From assembly GCA_964017235.1 (NCBI GenBank), contig OZ024936.1, positions 90,556,537-90,620,536 on the forward strand: a stretch of DNA of 64,000 nucleotides, read 5' to 3'. Shown here in pieces: positions 32,196 to 43,908 of this stretch. Position numbers and translations under genes: made by a program. The stretch is from Sabellastarte sp. h YS-2021. Its lineage: Eukaryota; Annelida; Polychaeta; Sabellida; Sabellidae. The notes under the pieces were generated by a model. The model was not told the origin of the DNA. It saw only the letters and a list, made by a program, of their open reading frames with translations, and did not search any database. The number at the start of each line of letters is the position of its first letter. The first letter of the stretch is position 1.

Positions 32196-33608
32196 CACCA
32201 CGTCACACCTCTTTGTTTAAATAGAATGAATTAAGACATGGTCTAACATATCTGTAAGTAGGTTAAGTGGAAATACTAACTCCAATTGCCTGTACAGGTT
32301 TCCCAAACCAGCATACCCCAATGATTGTTTTGCAATGTTCACAATAATCATGAAGGAGGTGTCCATTTAGCTGAAATGGCTAAAAAGGTGCATTGTCCTC
32401 CTATTGTGCTTATAACAATTAAGCACTATGTAGTAGTCCCAAGCTATCTGGAGCAAAAGAGAGCAGTGCCTTACATTAAGTATACCAATGTAATGAGATA
32501 TGCAAGACAAATGTGCAATACATATTTGGTATAATACATGTTCATGGAGGTCCTAAAAGTTAATCCTATCTGTAACAAGTAGGCTGTAGGTCTGATGTGT
32601 TGGTATTTGATGGATATGTGATGTTTAAGTGCCAAATGGATCTAAGAGTGAGGCAAGGTAGTACACTATATATAAAAACTAAATACTAAACTATATACCA
32701 GATCTGGGTCATAGTTTTAAACAGGAATAGTCTAGATCCAAAGAATGTTTTTGTAATGTCTTTGCAGTTACCTTAGATATGGACTTGAATATCTCAGATA
32801 CTGTTAGTCTTGTGTATTCTTTTTATGTAGTCTGTACAAGTTGTAACTTGAACTAAATTTTACCAAACCTAACTTTTCCAGTGCTGCTGCTATTGAAAAC
32901 AAATCGTATTTTAAGCACATGATTTTGTAAACTAACACGAGAGTACACTATATATAATTTCTCCATAAAAATATCCTTAAATTCACCGAAAAAAAATTGC
33001 CAGTAACCTTTAAAATACACAAAAATATATTTACATTAATAAAGTTAGTTTTTACTGAAAAAACAACATCTTTTACATTGTTTATCACGCAAAAATACAA
33101 TAAACCTTAATTTTAGGTGCCTTGTTTAGCTTGAATGTGGGTTGTGGCTTATTTATGCTTGAAAGAGTCTTGGCAACCAGCACTCCACAACAAAGTGTTT
33201 AACTGTTTATGGCTTACTTTTCTTCAGCACTGTGCAATTAAAACTCTTGTTATGTTGTGATATATTTATTTAATATAAATAAATGGCAAAAATATGGATA
33301 ACATAAGGAAAACATCACCCATTAGATATATCATTTGGGAAGTTAGTGTATTGTATCTTATTACTATTGCGTATCTAGGTTTTATATTTATTTTTTTTTA
33401 TTTTTTATATCCAGATTTCATATTTATTACCATTTATATTTATATCTCTTTATATTATCCAAATCCAGGTTATGGATTGAAAGGAACATATTTGGTGTGT
33501 GCTTACTAACTTCAACCATATGCAAACTTGCACCCCAGAAGTTTCTTAAGTATAATATTGACTGTCTAAATGGTGGCAAAGGGGTTAAAATTATTTTTTC
33601 TGTTTTAG

Positions 33609-33776
33609 ATTTGGGTTGTACTGAGTCTTATGGGGACACCATACATGTACTGACTAGGATAAACTGTGAAGAACAAGCAGAGCTTATTCCTGACACAGTG
33701 AGGGTGGCTTGCAAGTTGAACCAAAGAAATATTAGGCACCACTGCTGCAAGACTTGTCAAAAAGTGGAATCTGTTG
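33609..33776 (+). CDS. Host exon: six-cysteine module (PLAC/ShK-like), copy 2
   Basis: The acceptor is ttttttctgttttag and the donor is gtaagtg. The exon is 168 nt (56 codons) and symmetric, entering and leaving in phase 1, which suits tandem duplication and shuffling of an extracellular module. The sequence runs LGCTESYGD to HHCCKTCQ with spacing C-x15-C-x14-C-x10-CC-x2-C, almost the same as the module at 31387-31564. The phases join exactly (first base from exon 1, two bases here). The reading is an extracellular disulfide-bonded domain of a secreted protein; its partner and the full gene are not visible. Confidence 0.7.
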
Positions 33777-34679
33777 GTAAGTGTTAAAAACATTCTGTGT
33801 CCATGGTGGGAAGGCTTTACAAGTAGCCTTGTCACAGGTGTTAATATGTATAGTATAGACACACCGATTTGATTGCATTATAATTATTTTTCATAATGTT
33901 CTCATATATGTATGTAGCCTAGGTAACTGAGGTGTCTCCTAGACTAGAAAGACCTCTGATACAGTGTACATTATGACAAAAATCTTTTGTGTGTGGAAGT
34001 GTGACACCATGCCTTGTGTGTAAAAATTTTGTGCTCATGTAGTTTTGCTAAATTACATAAGATATAGATATCTAAAGGAGAAATGAAGTGAATGATGGAA
34101 ATATATAATATGTTGTGACTACAGTGATATAATTTACAAGTGATAAAAGGATTTAGAACAGTTGAAAGCACATGTTTCTTTAGAGAAACCTTTGTGAAAA
34201 AAATATTTAATATTGTCACACAGAGTGGAAGTTCTGTCCTCTCAATAGAAATCAATGATCAGCATGTTTGGATAGTCATAGTGAACATAAAAGACCAAGT
34301 TCTTTGGGGCATTAGACCGTACTGTATTGATAATAGAATTCTCCCATGCACTGGGGAAACTTTTGTCACCTGAAGTGAACTTTTTGCTATTGCAACAAAT
34401 AACATTTTATGGTGGAGTGTCTTATGCAGAGGAACATCCTTCGACAAGGAAATTTTGGTGGCTATATCTGTAATTGCAGAAGTAAACATTTTGATGTTGA
34501 AAACACGCAACTTGTTTTTTTATAATTGTTATTATGTACCATAATAAATGAACACTTTATGGCCACTCATAAACATTCTGATGATTTCCACCATTCAATG
34601 ATAACACCTTCCTCTAGAAAATGAACAAAGTCTGAAAGTAGTTTAACACCAAGTCCTGCAAATCAACAGTGTTATAAAT
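33777..34679. other. Intron or spacer, no further exon recognised
   Basis: The donor of the previous exon opens this stretch. An open frame at 34140-34373 has no motif and no good splice borders. The L1-type element starts at its right end. Confidence 0.4.
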
Positions 34680-34687
34680 CGTTAAGA

Positions 34688-35262
34688 ATGTTCTCACCAC
34701 AGAAAAAGCAGAATTCAGTCAGCCATTCAGACTTGCCGAAAGACTGGTCAAATTTATCACAGCATGAAAAACTTGATCGATTAATGGAAAAGCTTATGAT
34801 AATTGATGACATAAAAGAAAAAGTTGACACCTTATCAAAGATAAAGATGAACAAGTGGGAAATGACCTTCTCTTGTTGAAAATATCATCTCTTGAGGGAA
34901 AAACAGAAGGCTTGAAAGGGAAGTGGATCATCTAAACAGTAAACTAGAAGATCTTCAATGGAGAGACATGAGGGACAATCTGGTTTTTTTCTAACATACA
35001 AGAATCTCAAGGTGAGGGCTATGAACTTGTGATTGTAAACTTTTTAAAAGAAGAGATGAACATTGCTCCAGCTCTCATTTACTCCCAACAAAATGTATCC
35101 GGCGAGATTAGGATAGATGTTGCTCATCATATTGGTAAAAGAAATACTAACTCTTTTAATCCAAGAGCTTTGGTGGTAAAGTTTGTCACCCGCAAAGGGA
35201 AAGAATTTGTTCTTAAGCATGCATCTAACTTGAAGGAGCACTTTTACATCCAGGCTATATGA
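34688..35262 (+). pseudogene. ORF1 of the L1-type LINE
   Basis: The start is taken at the ATG of MFSPQKKQN. It is followed by a predicted coiled coil (HEKLDRLMEKLMIIDDIKEK). After a frame change near 34870 a second coil leads to a WRDMRDNL segment and a SNIQES block, which corresponds to the start of the RRM-like region of L1 ORF1 proteins. From 35029 the frame is open through RALVVKFVTRKGKEFVLKHA, the C-terminal domain block. The protein would bind element RNA as a trimer. Frame changes near 34875 and about 34990 break it. Confidence 0.7.
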
Positions 35263-35569
35263 CATTACTCTTTAACAATCACCTTAATTTGAGTATATAT
35301 AATACCTTAATTTGTATAAACTTGTTAGTACTAGACTACTTTGTTTGTATTATATCTTTAAACAAATGTGTGTTTACAGTATTTCTATATTTTGTGTCGG
35401 TCTGTCTTAAGCATATGCTCATTGTCTATGGAAGTCCTGTCTCCAAAGTCTACTTAGTTGATTTTCATAATTATTCTAATGTTTATCATAAATATAAATC
35501 TGATTTTCAGGGTGTAAGGAGTGCTAGTATAGATAGTTATGAGTCATATAGGAAATAGTATAAATGTGT

Positions 35570-36366
35570 TATCCGCAAATTGTCAAGGTTTAAGAAATGC
35601 TGAAAAAAGAATGGATGTGCTTTCCTATTTCTAAGAAACTAATGCAAATATCATATGTTTACAGGATACACACTTAATTGAAGAAGATATGATGAATGTC
35701 AAAGGGTTATGGAACAATGACATTTTTATAAATGGAGGTAAAACAAATTCACGTGGGGTGGCAATTTTCCTGAATAATAACTTTGAATATGAGGTATTAT
35801 CACGCAAAAAGGATAAAAATGGAAATTATCTCAATTTACTACTAAAATTAAGCTCTATGACCATAAATTTGATAACTCTGTATGGGCCTAATAATGATTT
35901 TCCATCCTTTTTTGAAGAAATTCAAACACTATTAGAAAATGTAAGTGCTGATTATAATATCTTATGTGCAGACTTTAATGTAGCTCTAAACCCAGATCTG
36001 GATACCTGCAATGACAGACATAAAAAACCCAAAGCTAGACAAGCTGTTTTAGATATCATGAGAGAAAATGATTTGTCTGATATATACAGGGAACTGCATC
36101 CTAATACAAAACGATACACATGGAGAAGAAGGAATCTTGTAAAGCATGCTAGACTTGACCTTTTCCTTGCTTCTTCTAATATATTGGATATAACAAATAA
36201 TTGTGAAATTAGAATTAGTTATAGGTCTGATCATTCTGTAATTGAACTTGATCTGATGTTAAATCAATTTTCACATGATAAAGGCCTCTGGAAGTTTAAT
36301 AATAGTCTATTAGAATGTCCTCATTATCTCAACCTTATAAATAATGTAATTAAAGAGGAGAACTGA
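35570..36366 (+). pseudogene. ORF2 endonuclease domain of the L1-type LINE
   Basis: The first part (CQGLRNAEKRMDV-like, near 35580) is broken by a stop at about 35635. From 35689 the frame is open: SRGVAIFLNNN, NLITLYGPNNDFPSFFEEI, YNILCADFNVALNPD (the usual GDFN is ADFN), RYTWRR, ARLDLFLAS and YRSDHSVIE. These are the ordered motifs of the APE-type nuclease that nicks target DNA. The Gly-to-Ala change next to the catalytic Asp is conservative. The frame stops at 36366, before the RT. Confidence 0.8.
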
Positions 36367-36398
36367 AATATGCAGTTCCTGTATATGATCTTAGCTAC

Positions 36399-37892
36399 TT
36401 GGAAAATAATTGTGCCAAATTTGAAATGACAATAGGACATGACTTGTTCTTAGAAACATTGCTTCTTCGAATACAAGGGGAAACAATCAAATTTGCCTCA
36501 GTACAAAAGAAAAATATTTCTCAATTTGAAAAACAGTTATTATTTTATATTGAAAATCTTGAAGCAAAATATCCAATTTGCACTTTAAACTCTATATTAC
36601 TGTTGGATAAGAAGGCAGAATTAGAAAGCATAAGGGGTAAAAAAAATGAAAGGTCAATTTGTTAGATCACAACTACAGTGGCTGCAAGATGGAGAAAGAC
36701 CCTATAAGTATCTTTCTGGCCTTGAAAATAAGAAGTTTATTGAAAAAACGATAAAGAAAGTTAAACTCAATAATGGAGATGTTATAACTGAGCAGGAGGA
36801 AGTGCTTCACCAAGTTCAAAAATACTATGTTAATATTTTTGAAAATCGAGATGACAGATTGCAAGAAATAAATTTGGAAAAGTTAGGTATTAAATCCGAT
36901 ATAAAAGTACCAGAAGAAAATATTGGTTTCCCTTTGACTGTAGAGGAATTGGGCCAAGTTTAGAAAAAAATGAAGTCAAATAAAACACCCGGCATTGATG
37001 GAATTACAACCGAGTTCCTCAAAGTCTTCTGGCAAAAATTAAAATACATTATCACAAATGCATTAAATTGTGGCTTTTCAAAAGGATGTTTATCAATGTC
37101 ACTCCACCAGTGTGTTATAACATGTCTCCCTAAAACTAACAAAGATAGAGCACTCATCAAAAATTGGTGCCCTATTTCTCTGCTAAGTGTCATTTATAAA
37201 CTGGCATCAAGTGCAATAGCAGAAAGACTTTGAATCCAATTGTTTCAAACTGTCAAACAGGTTTCATTAAAGGGAGGTTTATAAATGACTCTACAAGATT
37301 GGTTTATGACCTTCTACATGCAACAGAAACTAAAAACATTGCAGGACTTCTCATGCTCATAGAATTTGAGAAAGCCTTTGATTCTCTTTCATGGAAATTT
37401 TTGTATAATTTTGGATACAGTAAAAACTTTAAGAAATCTATTAAACTTTTTAACACTGATATAACGGCATATGTCATACAGTGTGGTTTCTTGTCAAAAC
37501 CGATAAATATTAGGAGGGGTTGTCGGCAAGGTGACCCAATTTCAGCATACTTGTTTCTAATCGGGGCTGAGATTTTGTCTAGGCTCATTCAAATTAACCC
37601 AAATATAATTGGAATAAAAGTTGAAAACATGGAATTTAAACTAACACAATTTGCAGCTGACACAACATTAATATTTAATGGTAGCCAGCACTCCTTACAA
37701 TCAGCCTTAAATACTTTAGAAATATATGGAAATATATCAGGTCTAAAAATGAATAAAGAAAAGACTAAGGTAATTTGGATTGGTCGGAAAAGATTTTCCA
37801 AGGATAAACTTAATGTCTCTGTGGATTTGGAATGGGGATGTACAGATTTTACAATACTGGGTAGGTATAGAATTCTCAACAAATTTACCTGA
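36399..37892 (+). pseudogene. ORF2 reverse transcriptase of the L1-type LINE
   Basis: Spread over four frames: 36399-36665, 36646-36963, 36970-37233 and 37230-37892. Visible motifs in order are NKTPGIDGITTEFLKVFW (RT 0-1), WCPISLLSVIYKLASS, QTGFIKGRFINDSTRLVYD, MLIEFEKAFDSLSW (motif A, where the expected first Asp of LIDFEKAF is Glu), RRGCRQGDPISAYLF (motif B) and QFAADTTLIF (motif C, expected FADD, here FAAD). Both catalytic positions are therefore altered, in addition to the frameshifts. The thumb follows (GLKMNKEKTKVIWIG). Confidence 0.85.
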
Positions 37893-37938
37893 AATAATGG
37901 AACACAACTAAGCAAAAGCTTTTGAAAAAATAAAGAAA

Positions 37939-39237
37939 TTGGTTAAAATGTGGAATAGTAGATATTTGACACCTTTTGGCAAGATAACTGTTATTAAGAC
38001 AAATGTCTTATCACAGTGTGTTCACCTGTTATCCTCGATACAAAGGTCTGATTCATTTCTTAAAGCAGTGAACAATAGTTTATATAAATTTTTATGGAAT
38101 GGAAAACCTGATAAAATTAAAAGAACCACTGTCTGTTCAAATTGCATGCAAGGGGGTTTGAAAATGATAAAGATATATCATTTTGAGAAAGCACTTAAAG
38201 TAAGCTGGGTTAAGAAATTAATTACTCAACCAAATTCTCAATGGTATAAACTTTTGGAGGCAATGTATGGTAATATTGACCAAATTGTAACATTTGGAGA
38301 TAAATGGTACAGCAAAATTCTCCCGAAAATACACAATCAATTTTGGCAAAATATACTGAAGGACTGGAATGTCCTAGTCAAAATACAAAAGCCCAAGAAT
38401 AATTCAGAAATATTTAGAAATTGTCTTTGGTACAATTCTTATATTTCAGGAACCATGCCATTTTTTCCAGACTGGTACAAAAAAGGTGTTTACTTGGTTG
38501 GGGATATCATTTCCCCAGACGGTAACATTCTGACTATTGAAGAACTTAAGTATAAATTTAATTTCAATCCAAACATTTTAAATTACCATTCAATCGAAGT
38601 TAAAATACAGGATTTTATGTCAAGGCATAAACTTTCAGGTAATTGGACTCTTGAAAAACCTACAAATCCCTTACATTTAGATGTGCTTTTTAGATCCAAA
38701 AAGGGATGCACGAAATTTTATCATATTTATAACGATTTGGAAACACAAAATGATAATCCAATTTGTGAAACTATGTGGTCTAAACTTGTTTCTAATGAGA
38801 ACTTAGAAATTACATTAAAAGAAAGATGGGAATCAATTTACAAAATTTGTTTTTACTCTGTACTTGACAATAACTTAATTTGGTTTCAATACAGAGTGCT
38901 ATTTAAAATCTTAGGAACCAAAGATTACTTAAAAAAATTAAAACTAAATATGAATAGTCAATGTTTGTTTTGTAAGCAATATGAGGAAAATTTGGAACAT
39001 TTGTTTTGTAAATGTGGAGAAGTAATAAAATTGTGGGAAAATGTCAGGCAGTGGATCTCTAATAAACTTGGATTCAACCTCATTATAACCAAACTCATGA
39101 AAATACTTAGTTATTTAACAAATGATGAAAACTTTTGGGCATTAAATTTAATACTAATGGTTACTCGAAAATATATATTTTGGTGTTCAAAAAATGGCTT
39201 TATGCTAAATGTTTATTTCCTCCAAAAGGAAATTTAA
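37939..39237 (+). pseudogene. ORF2 C-terminal region of the L1-type LINE
   Basis: A long open block of 432 codons in a frame different from the RT. It begins MVKMWNSRYLTPFGKITVIK, the post-RT helix region of the L1/Tx1 group, and contains the ESIYKICF...WFQYRVLFKILGTKDYL stretch. It ends with a CCHC-like knuckle (CLFCKQYEENLEHLFCKC, near 38965-39015). The knuckle probably binds RNA or DNA during target-primed synthesis. Its length is normal and no internal stop is present, so the damage of this copy is concentrated in the RT half. Confidence 0.8.
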
Positions 39238-39575
39238 AAAACATTTTTGGAACAAGAGACATTAAGTCGGGTAAATTTGCGTTTTGACCAATTTAACCGA
39301 AGATGGAATTTTTTGAAAAAAATTTTGAAGGAATTGAGATACAGTGATGTTTTGATAGTATTTTCTACTTTGTTTTCAGTCAGGACTTGCATATCTCCCA
39401 AATACTTTTTCGTTGGTAATTTCTAGTTAGAAATTCAGATACTTAAACCTTTCAAGGTTATTAATTAAAATATTTCTGGACTGTGAAAATGTGTTTGTTT
39501 TGTTTTCCACAAGATTTTGTATGTATTGTTAAAGAACTGTATTTTAGTTGTTAAAAAGAAATAAAAAAAAATATT

Positions 39576-40833
39576 TTGTGTTTGCATTATGGTTTAGACT
39601 GCCTGTAAGGCCAGGCTAGCTTAAAAGTGCTTTTTAAAGTAACTATTGTGGTCATATTCCTGGTTGTAAATAAAAGTCAGTTATACTGGGTGCTATTTTT
39701 CATAAGACAAGTGAGTGTTTTGTGTTTCAGTGTATATCATCAATGAAATAGTTACGGTTATATCTTGATGTTTCTGTCACTATTTACACTGAAAATCACG
39801 GATATATTAGCACTAACCGTGAAAACACTACACAGATCGATAGACTGTTAAGCTGTTGAACCATGAAACACGGATCTATAGCCACAATGTATATTTTATC
39901 TTTATTATTATTCGACATTAATCTGCAGTCACAGGTTACCTATTCTGATTATATGTGGCAATTATTTACTTACAATTTTATTAATAATGTTTTTTTCATA
40001 ATATTTGATGCTAGGGTCAGCCCTGGATGTTGCTACACTGTACAGAATGGCCATATGACTTGTCCTTAGTTAACATTACTGCTATAATTGAGTTATTTTA
40101 CTCACCGTAACTGATTAAAATTCTATCATTATGTGCTTATTATGCATGGAACTTTTAGTCTGTTTAGTACTGTCAATATGTTAAATGTAAAAATAAAATA
40201 ACCAAAAATAACCCAAAATTGGGTCATTACTACATTTGGTGGTAACTGCAATTTTACCTTCTTTGTGAGCTTTTGTGTCACCTCTGTAGATTTGAACCTG
40301 GGTCATCATTTTGATCTGACCGCTCTTAAGTTTACAGTCTTAATCTCATGAGTTATTGCATGAAAACATCAACTTTTTTGATACTCGAATTGACCTTGTT
40401 TTGACCTTTAGTAAAGTTCTGCAACTTTGTGTCATAGCTACCATGACTTTATTCTGTGAAATCACCTTAGTTTTTGGCATTAACTATCTGGCAAGTGATT
40501 ATTTAAAAAATTCACCCCTCCTCCTCTGCCTGAAACTTTTAGGGCAGGGAATGTGGCAATCATTTAGAAAATGGGACCAATAAATGACAAAATGCACATT
40601 ATCTATAACATATTCGCAGTTAACATTGTGTCTTACAAATAAAAAGCTTTTTTTCACTTTTTTTGGGGGGGGGGGGGTGACCTGCTGTCTCTGTGATTGC
40701 TGACATTTTTTTATGTTTCCCGATAGATAATTTTGGATTCTGGCTGATGTATATTTTTGTCTTGGAATCTGCACTTCTCAAAGATTAAGTGCTTTAAAAG
40801 TTGAATTGGAATTGGTATCATAGAATGGGAGTT
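39576..40833. other. Spacer; one candidate signal-peptide exon inside
   Basis: Largely non-coding. It contains the candidate first exon at 39863-39934 and a poly-G run at about 40664-40678. No repeat family was recognised. Confidence 0.35.
39863..39934 (+). CDS. Candidate start exon with a signal-peptide-like sequence
   Basis: An ATG opens 24 codons with a basic start (MKHG), a hydrophobic core (MYILSLLLF) and a polar end (NLQSQ). It is followed directly by a possible donor (acag|gttacc). The exon would end in phase 0. There is no supporting downstream exon nearby, and the donor is not a strong gtaagt type, so this may be chance. Confidence 0.25.
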
Positions 40834-41757
40834 GGACAAATCGGCCCTTTGCCAACTCGGCCACCGGCAAATCGGCTCCCTAAAAAAGTCTCCCATGGGC
40901 AAATCAGCCCCGAAAAAAGTCTCCCCTGGGCAAATCAGCCCCTAAAAAAAGTCTCCCCTGGGCAAATCGGCCCCAATTGATAACTTCTGCAATTAGAATT
41001 CATTTGTTGACCTGCAGAGAGCATATGACTGGGTTTTAAAAAGATATTTCTTCAGGATTATTAAACAGAAAAATAAGGGGTCTTTTGCAACAGAAACTGT
41101 GCCTTAATTGAAATGGTATGACATTTATTTATAGTAATCAGGGTCTTATTAAATAATGGGTGGATACATATGCATGACAATGTTATCACAATAGTGCCAA
41201 TTGTACATGTGTTTGACTAAGTGTAATTAACTCATATGAAAGATGTCAAGATACTGGAATAAATCCTTGCAACCTATGTGCAATAAAACATGTTTATGTT
41301 AGAACTATTAAAAGTGCAATTACATTGTCTGCATAGCCTCTGCTGATGGGATTATAGCTTTAGTGATCTTTGGTATTTGTTTAGCATAGGGATTACTAAC
41401 TGAAATGTTAAAGAAACAATATTAGACTCAAAAGCTAATTGTTCCTTTTGATGTCCATGCAGAGGATTACATCTCCCCCCTTGAGGGAGAACTATTATTA
41501 TTATTAATTTTATATTTTAAATAGATAATATTTTGTTTATATAATATATATTTTAGATACATAAAATTCACAATTAACCCTAATCTCTAGGGGGTGTGAA
41601 ATTGTGAAAAAATACATAAACTATATGTACACTTATCTATTTATATCTAGGGGGGCGATTTGACCATAAATAAGTTTATAGGGGGCGATAAACCAGCTAA
41701 TTTTATTTAGGGGGCCGATTTGATGGGGGCTGATCTTCCAAAGGACCGATTTGTCTA
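40834..41757. mobile_element. TIR element with repeated GGCAAATCGGCCCC motif in its left end
   Basis: The left end reads ggacaaatcggccctttgcc. The right end, inverted, reads agacaaatcggtcctttgga followed by tcagcccccatcaaatcggc. Just inside the left end, about three copies of a ~31-bp unit (gtctcccctgggcaaatc + rgcccctaaaaaa) lie in tandem at 40885-40975. The right end carries a degenerate series of gggggcgatttga-type motifs. Nothing is coded. Both flanks contain a tat(c/g)at...catagaat-like sequence, but I could not settle the target duplication. Confidence 0.65.
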
Positions 41758-41945
41758 TGATTCCATAGAATTGGATCATATTATTGGTTGTGTGCACAGT
41801 CCTGTAAACTGTATAGCTCTGGTGATCATAGCCACTTGATTGGAGATATGCATGTAATATTGCAGTGTGAAATAATTGTTATTCTCTACATGCTGCATTT
41901 GGCATAAAAGAGAGAAGTACAGAAAACATGCATTTTTTTTGTATT

Positions 41946-42282
41946 CAGTTCCTCGAGCCCCAGAAGTTGGACAACTCAGAATGACCCCAAGGGGTCAAAG
42001 GTTAAACAAGCAAAGGGGGTAATGATATTTATTCACTAATAATTTTTCTACTTTTATTTACAGTTCTGTAGTTAGATTGAGACTGGCATAGGGTCACCTT
42101 AAGGTAAGGTAATTTAAGTTGACCTTAAGTAAAGTGGGGAAAACCCCGTAGACTTTTGGAAGACAATATATATGTGTTACTGAAAGTAGGTGACCCTATG
42201 CCAGTAAGATTCAAACTAATGTAAATTATAACATTGAATGACATGGTATTTGTAACTTTACAATAAAACCATGAACCAGCCA
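41946..42282 (-). repeat. Split direct repeat B2 of element 2
   Basis: A 337-bp copy starting (plus strand) cagttcctcgagccccagaa and ending atgaaccagcca. It differs from B1 at 43551-43887 at only a few positions (for example aagggggt / aagcgggt). It includes an internal palindromic pair, agggtcaccttaaggt and ggtgaccctatgcc, that may matter for the terminus. Confidence 0.95.
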
Positions 42283-43388
42283 TCACAGTAAGTAAGTTAG
42301 TATCACAGTCGTTAAATTAACATGTCAATGTGACAAACATTTAAGAGCACTAATTAACATGACCATGAACATTCCATTGAAGCTGGTTACTAATACAAAT
42401 TAAAATCACTTGGATAAAATAATAGTATCCTTCAAAAGTTTAGCAATATTTTAACCTTCAAAAGCACATAATAGTTACATTAACGTTTCACAATGTATGC
42501 ATTCAAGTTATATAAAATTTCTTTACATAGATCCGGGATGCAACGTATAGGCTTGCCAGCCAGCATAATTAAAGAACCTAGACCCTGGCTAGTATGTCAG
42601 GTACCTGGTGTACTTGCAGGTACAAGTCCAGTATTTAAGACAGTTAACCTTGACCTTCAGGTCATGAAGATATTATTATTACTACACTTATATTGCTGGT
42701 TAAAACACAAAATTCTTTAAAACACAACAGAGTCATTTAGACCATGTCATGAGTATGTTAGCATGAAATTTTCTACAGAACTATATACAAGCCACAGTCG
42801 ATTAGCATTTACATCACTCAAAATTTACATCACTCAAAATTCCCAGTGGTGAGCAAGTCCATGTTAGTATTCTAGTTACATGTCGATAACTTCCATAATA
42901 TCAGAGATATTTTAAATTAAGTTACACACATACAAAGGGTCAATAGCCCAATGAGGTGAATTAAATTTATTTATTTATAGGGAACAAGCCCTATTTCATT
43001 ACTGCTGTTACCTTCCAAATACAGTTCCATTTCAAGAACTCAGAGGTCGCCCTAAAGGACTAAGCAATATAGCCCCAGTCTCTCTCACCTTAGGACCTCG
43101 AGTTAGTAACGTTGGAACAGATTACTAAGTAATCGTACTTGATAGAGGGCCTAACAACTGTCTTACATTTAGAAATCACAGAGGATTACTAAGCTCCCAG
43201 TTGAAAAACACCAACATGCAGCAGCTTTCGCCCAAGGTAACAGAAGTGGCCTTGCTACACCACGACTTGTATGCTGTTATTGCTAGTTGAAGACAATCTG
43301 AAAATATAAAGTGAAAACTGAGTACCTCAGAAGCCCATCTACCAGGGGTTGTGGACAACAATTACCTAGACATATATCTATGGGGTGG
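42283..43388. other. Non-coding spacer between B2 and A2 of element 2
   Basis: About 1.1 kb internal to the element without an open gene. Short open frames (42493-42720 plus, 43176-43361 minus) carry no motif. Element 1 also has a spacer at this place, so it is part of the element architecture. Confidence 0.6.
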
Positions 43389-43887
43389 GTTCAAAACAAG
43401 TGGCTTCCATGAAATTTAAACGAATGTGACGCCAAATCCACACAAAGACTGGCTTTTATACCAAAATCTATTAACCGTAACCTCCCACAATGCATCTTAA
43501 TGGTCTGGTGCCAGAACTGAGAGTTATGACCCCAGGCGGTCATATCCCCACAGTTCCTCGAGCCCCAGAAGTTGGACAACTCAGAATGACCCCAAGGGGT
43601 CAAAGGTTAAACAAGCAAAGCGGGTAATGATATTTATTCACTAATAATTTTTCTACTTTTATTTACAGTTCTGTAGTTAGATTAAGACTGGCATAGGGTC
43701 ACCTTAAGGTAAGGTAATTTAAGCTGACCTTAAGTAAAGGGGGGAAAACCCCGTAGACTTTTGGAAGACAATATATATGTGTTACTGAAAGTAGGTGACC
43801 CTATGCCAGTAAGATTCAAACTAATGTAAATTATAACATTGAATGACATGGTATTTGTAACTTTACAATAAAACCATGAACCAGCCA
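43389..43887 (-). repeat. Junction of repeats A2 (43389-43551) and B1 (43551-43887)
   Basis: A2 matches A1 at 48845-49007 (163 bp; for example catgaaatttaaacgaatgt versus catgaaatttaaaagagtgt). B1 matches B2 at 41946-42282. The abutting point reads ccccacagttcctcg on the plus strand and should equal the junction of a circular intermediate formed from the two termini. Confidence 0.95.
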
Positions 43888-43908
43888 AACCCCAATGGTA
43901 GAATAGTA

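Larger units (their letters stand above)
34680..39575 (+). mobile_element. L1/Tx1-type LINE, almost full length, inactive
   Basis: About 4.9 kb with ORF1 and ORF2 in the canonical order and an A-rich 3' end (aaaagaaataaaaaaaaata, about 39550-39575). I could not identify a target-site duplication. ORF1 and ORF2 contain several frameshifts, and two catalytic residues of the RT are substituted. It has lower GC than the YR elements around it. Confidence 0.85.
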
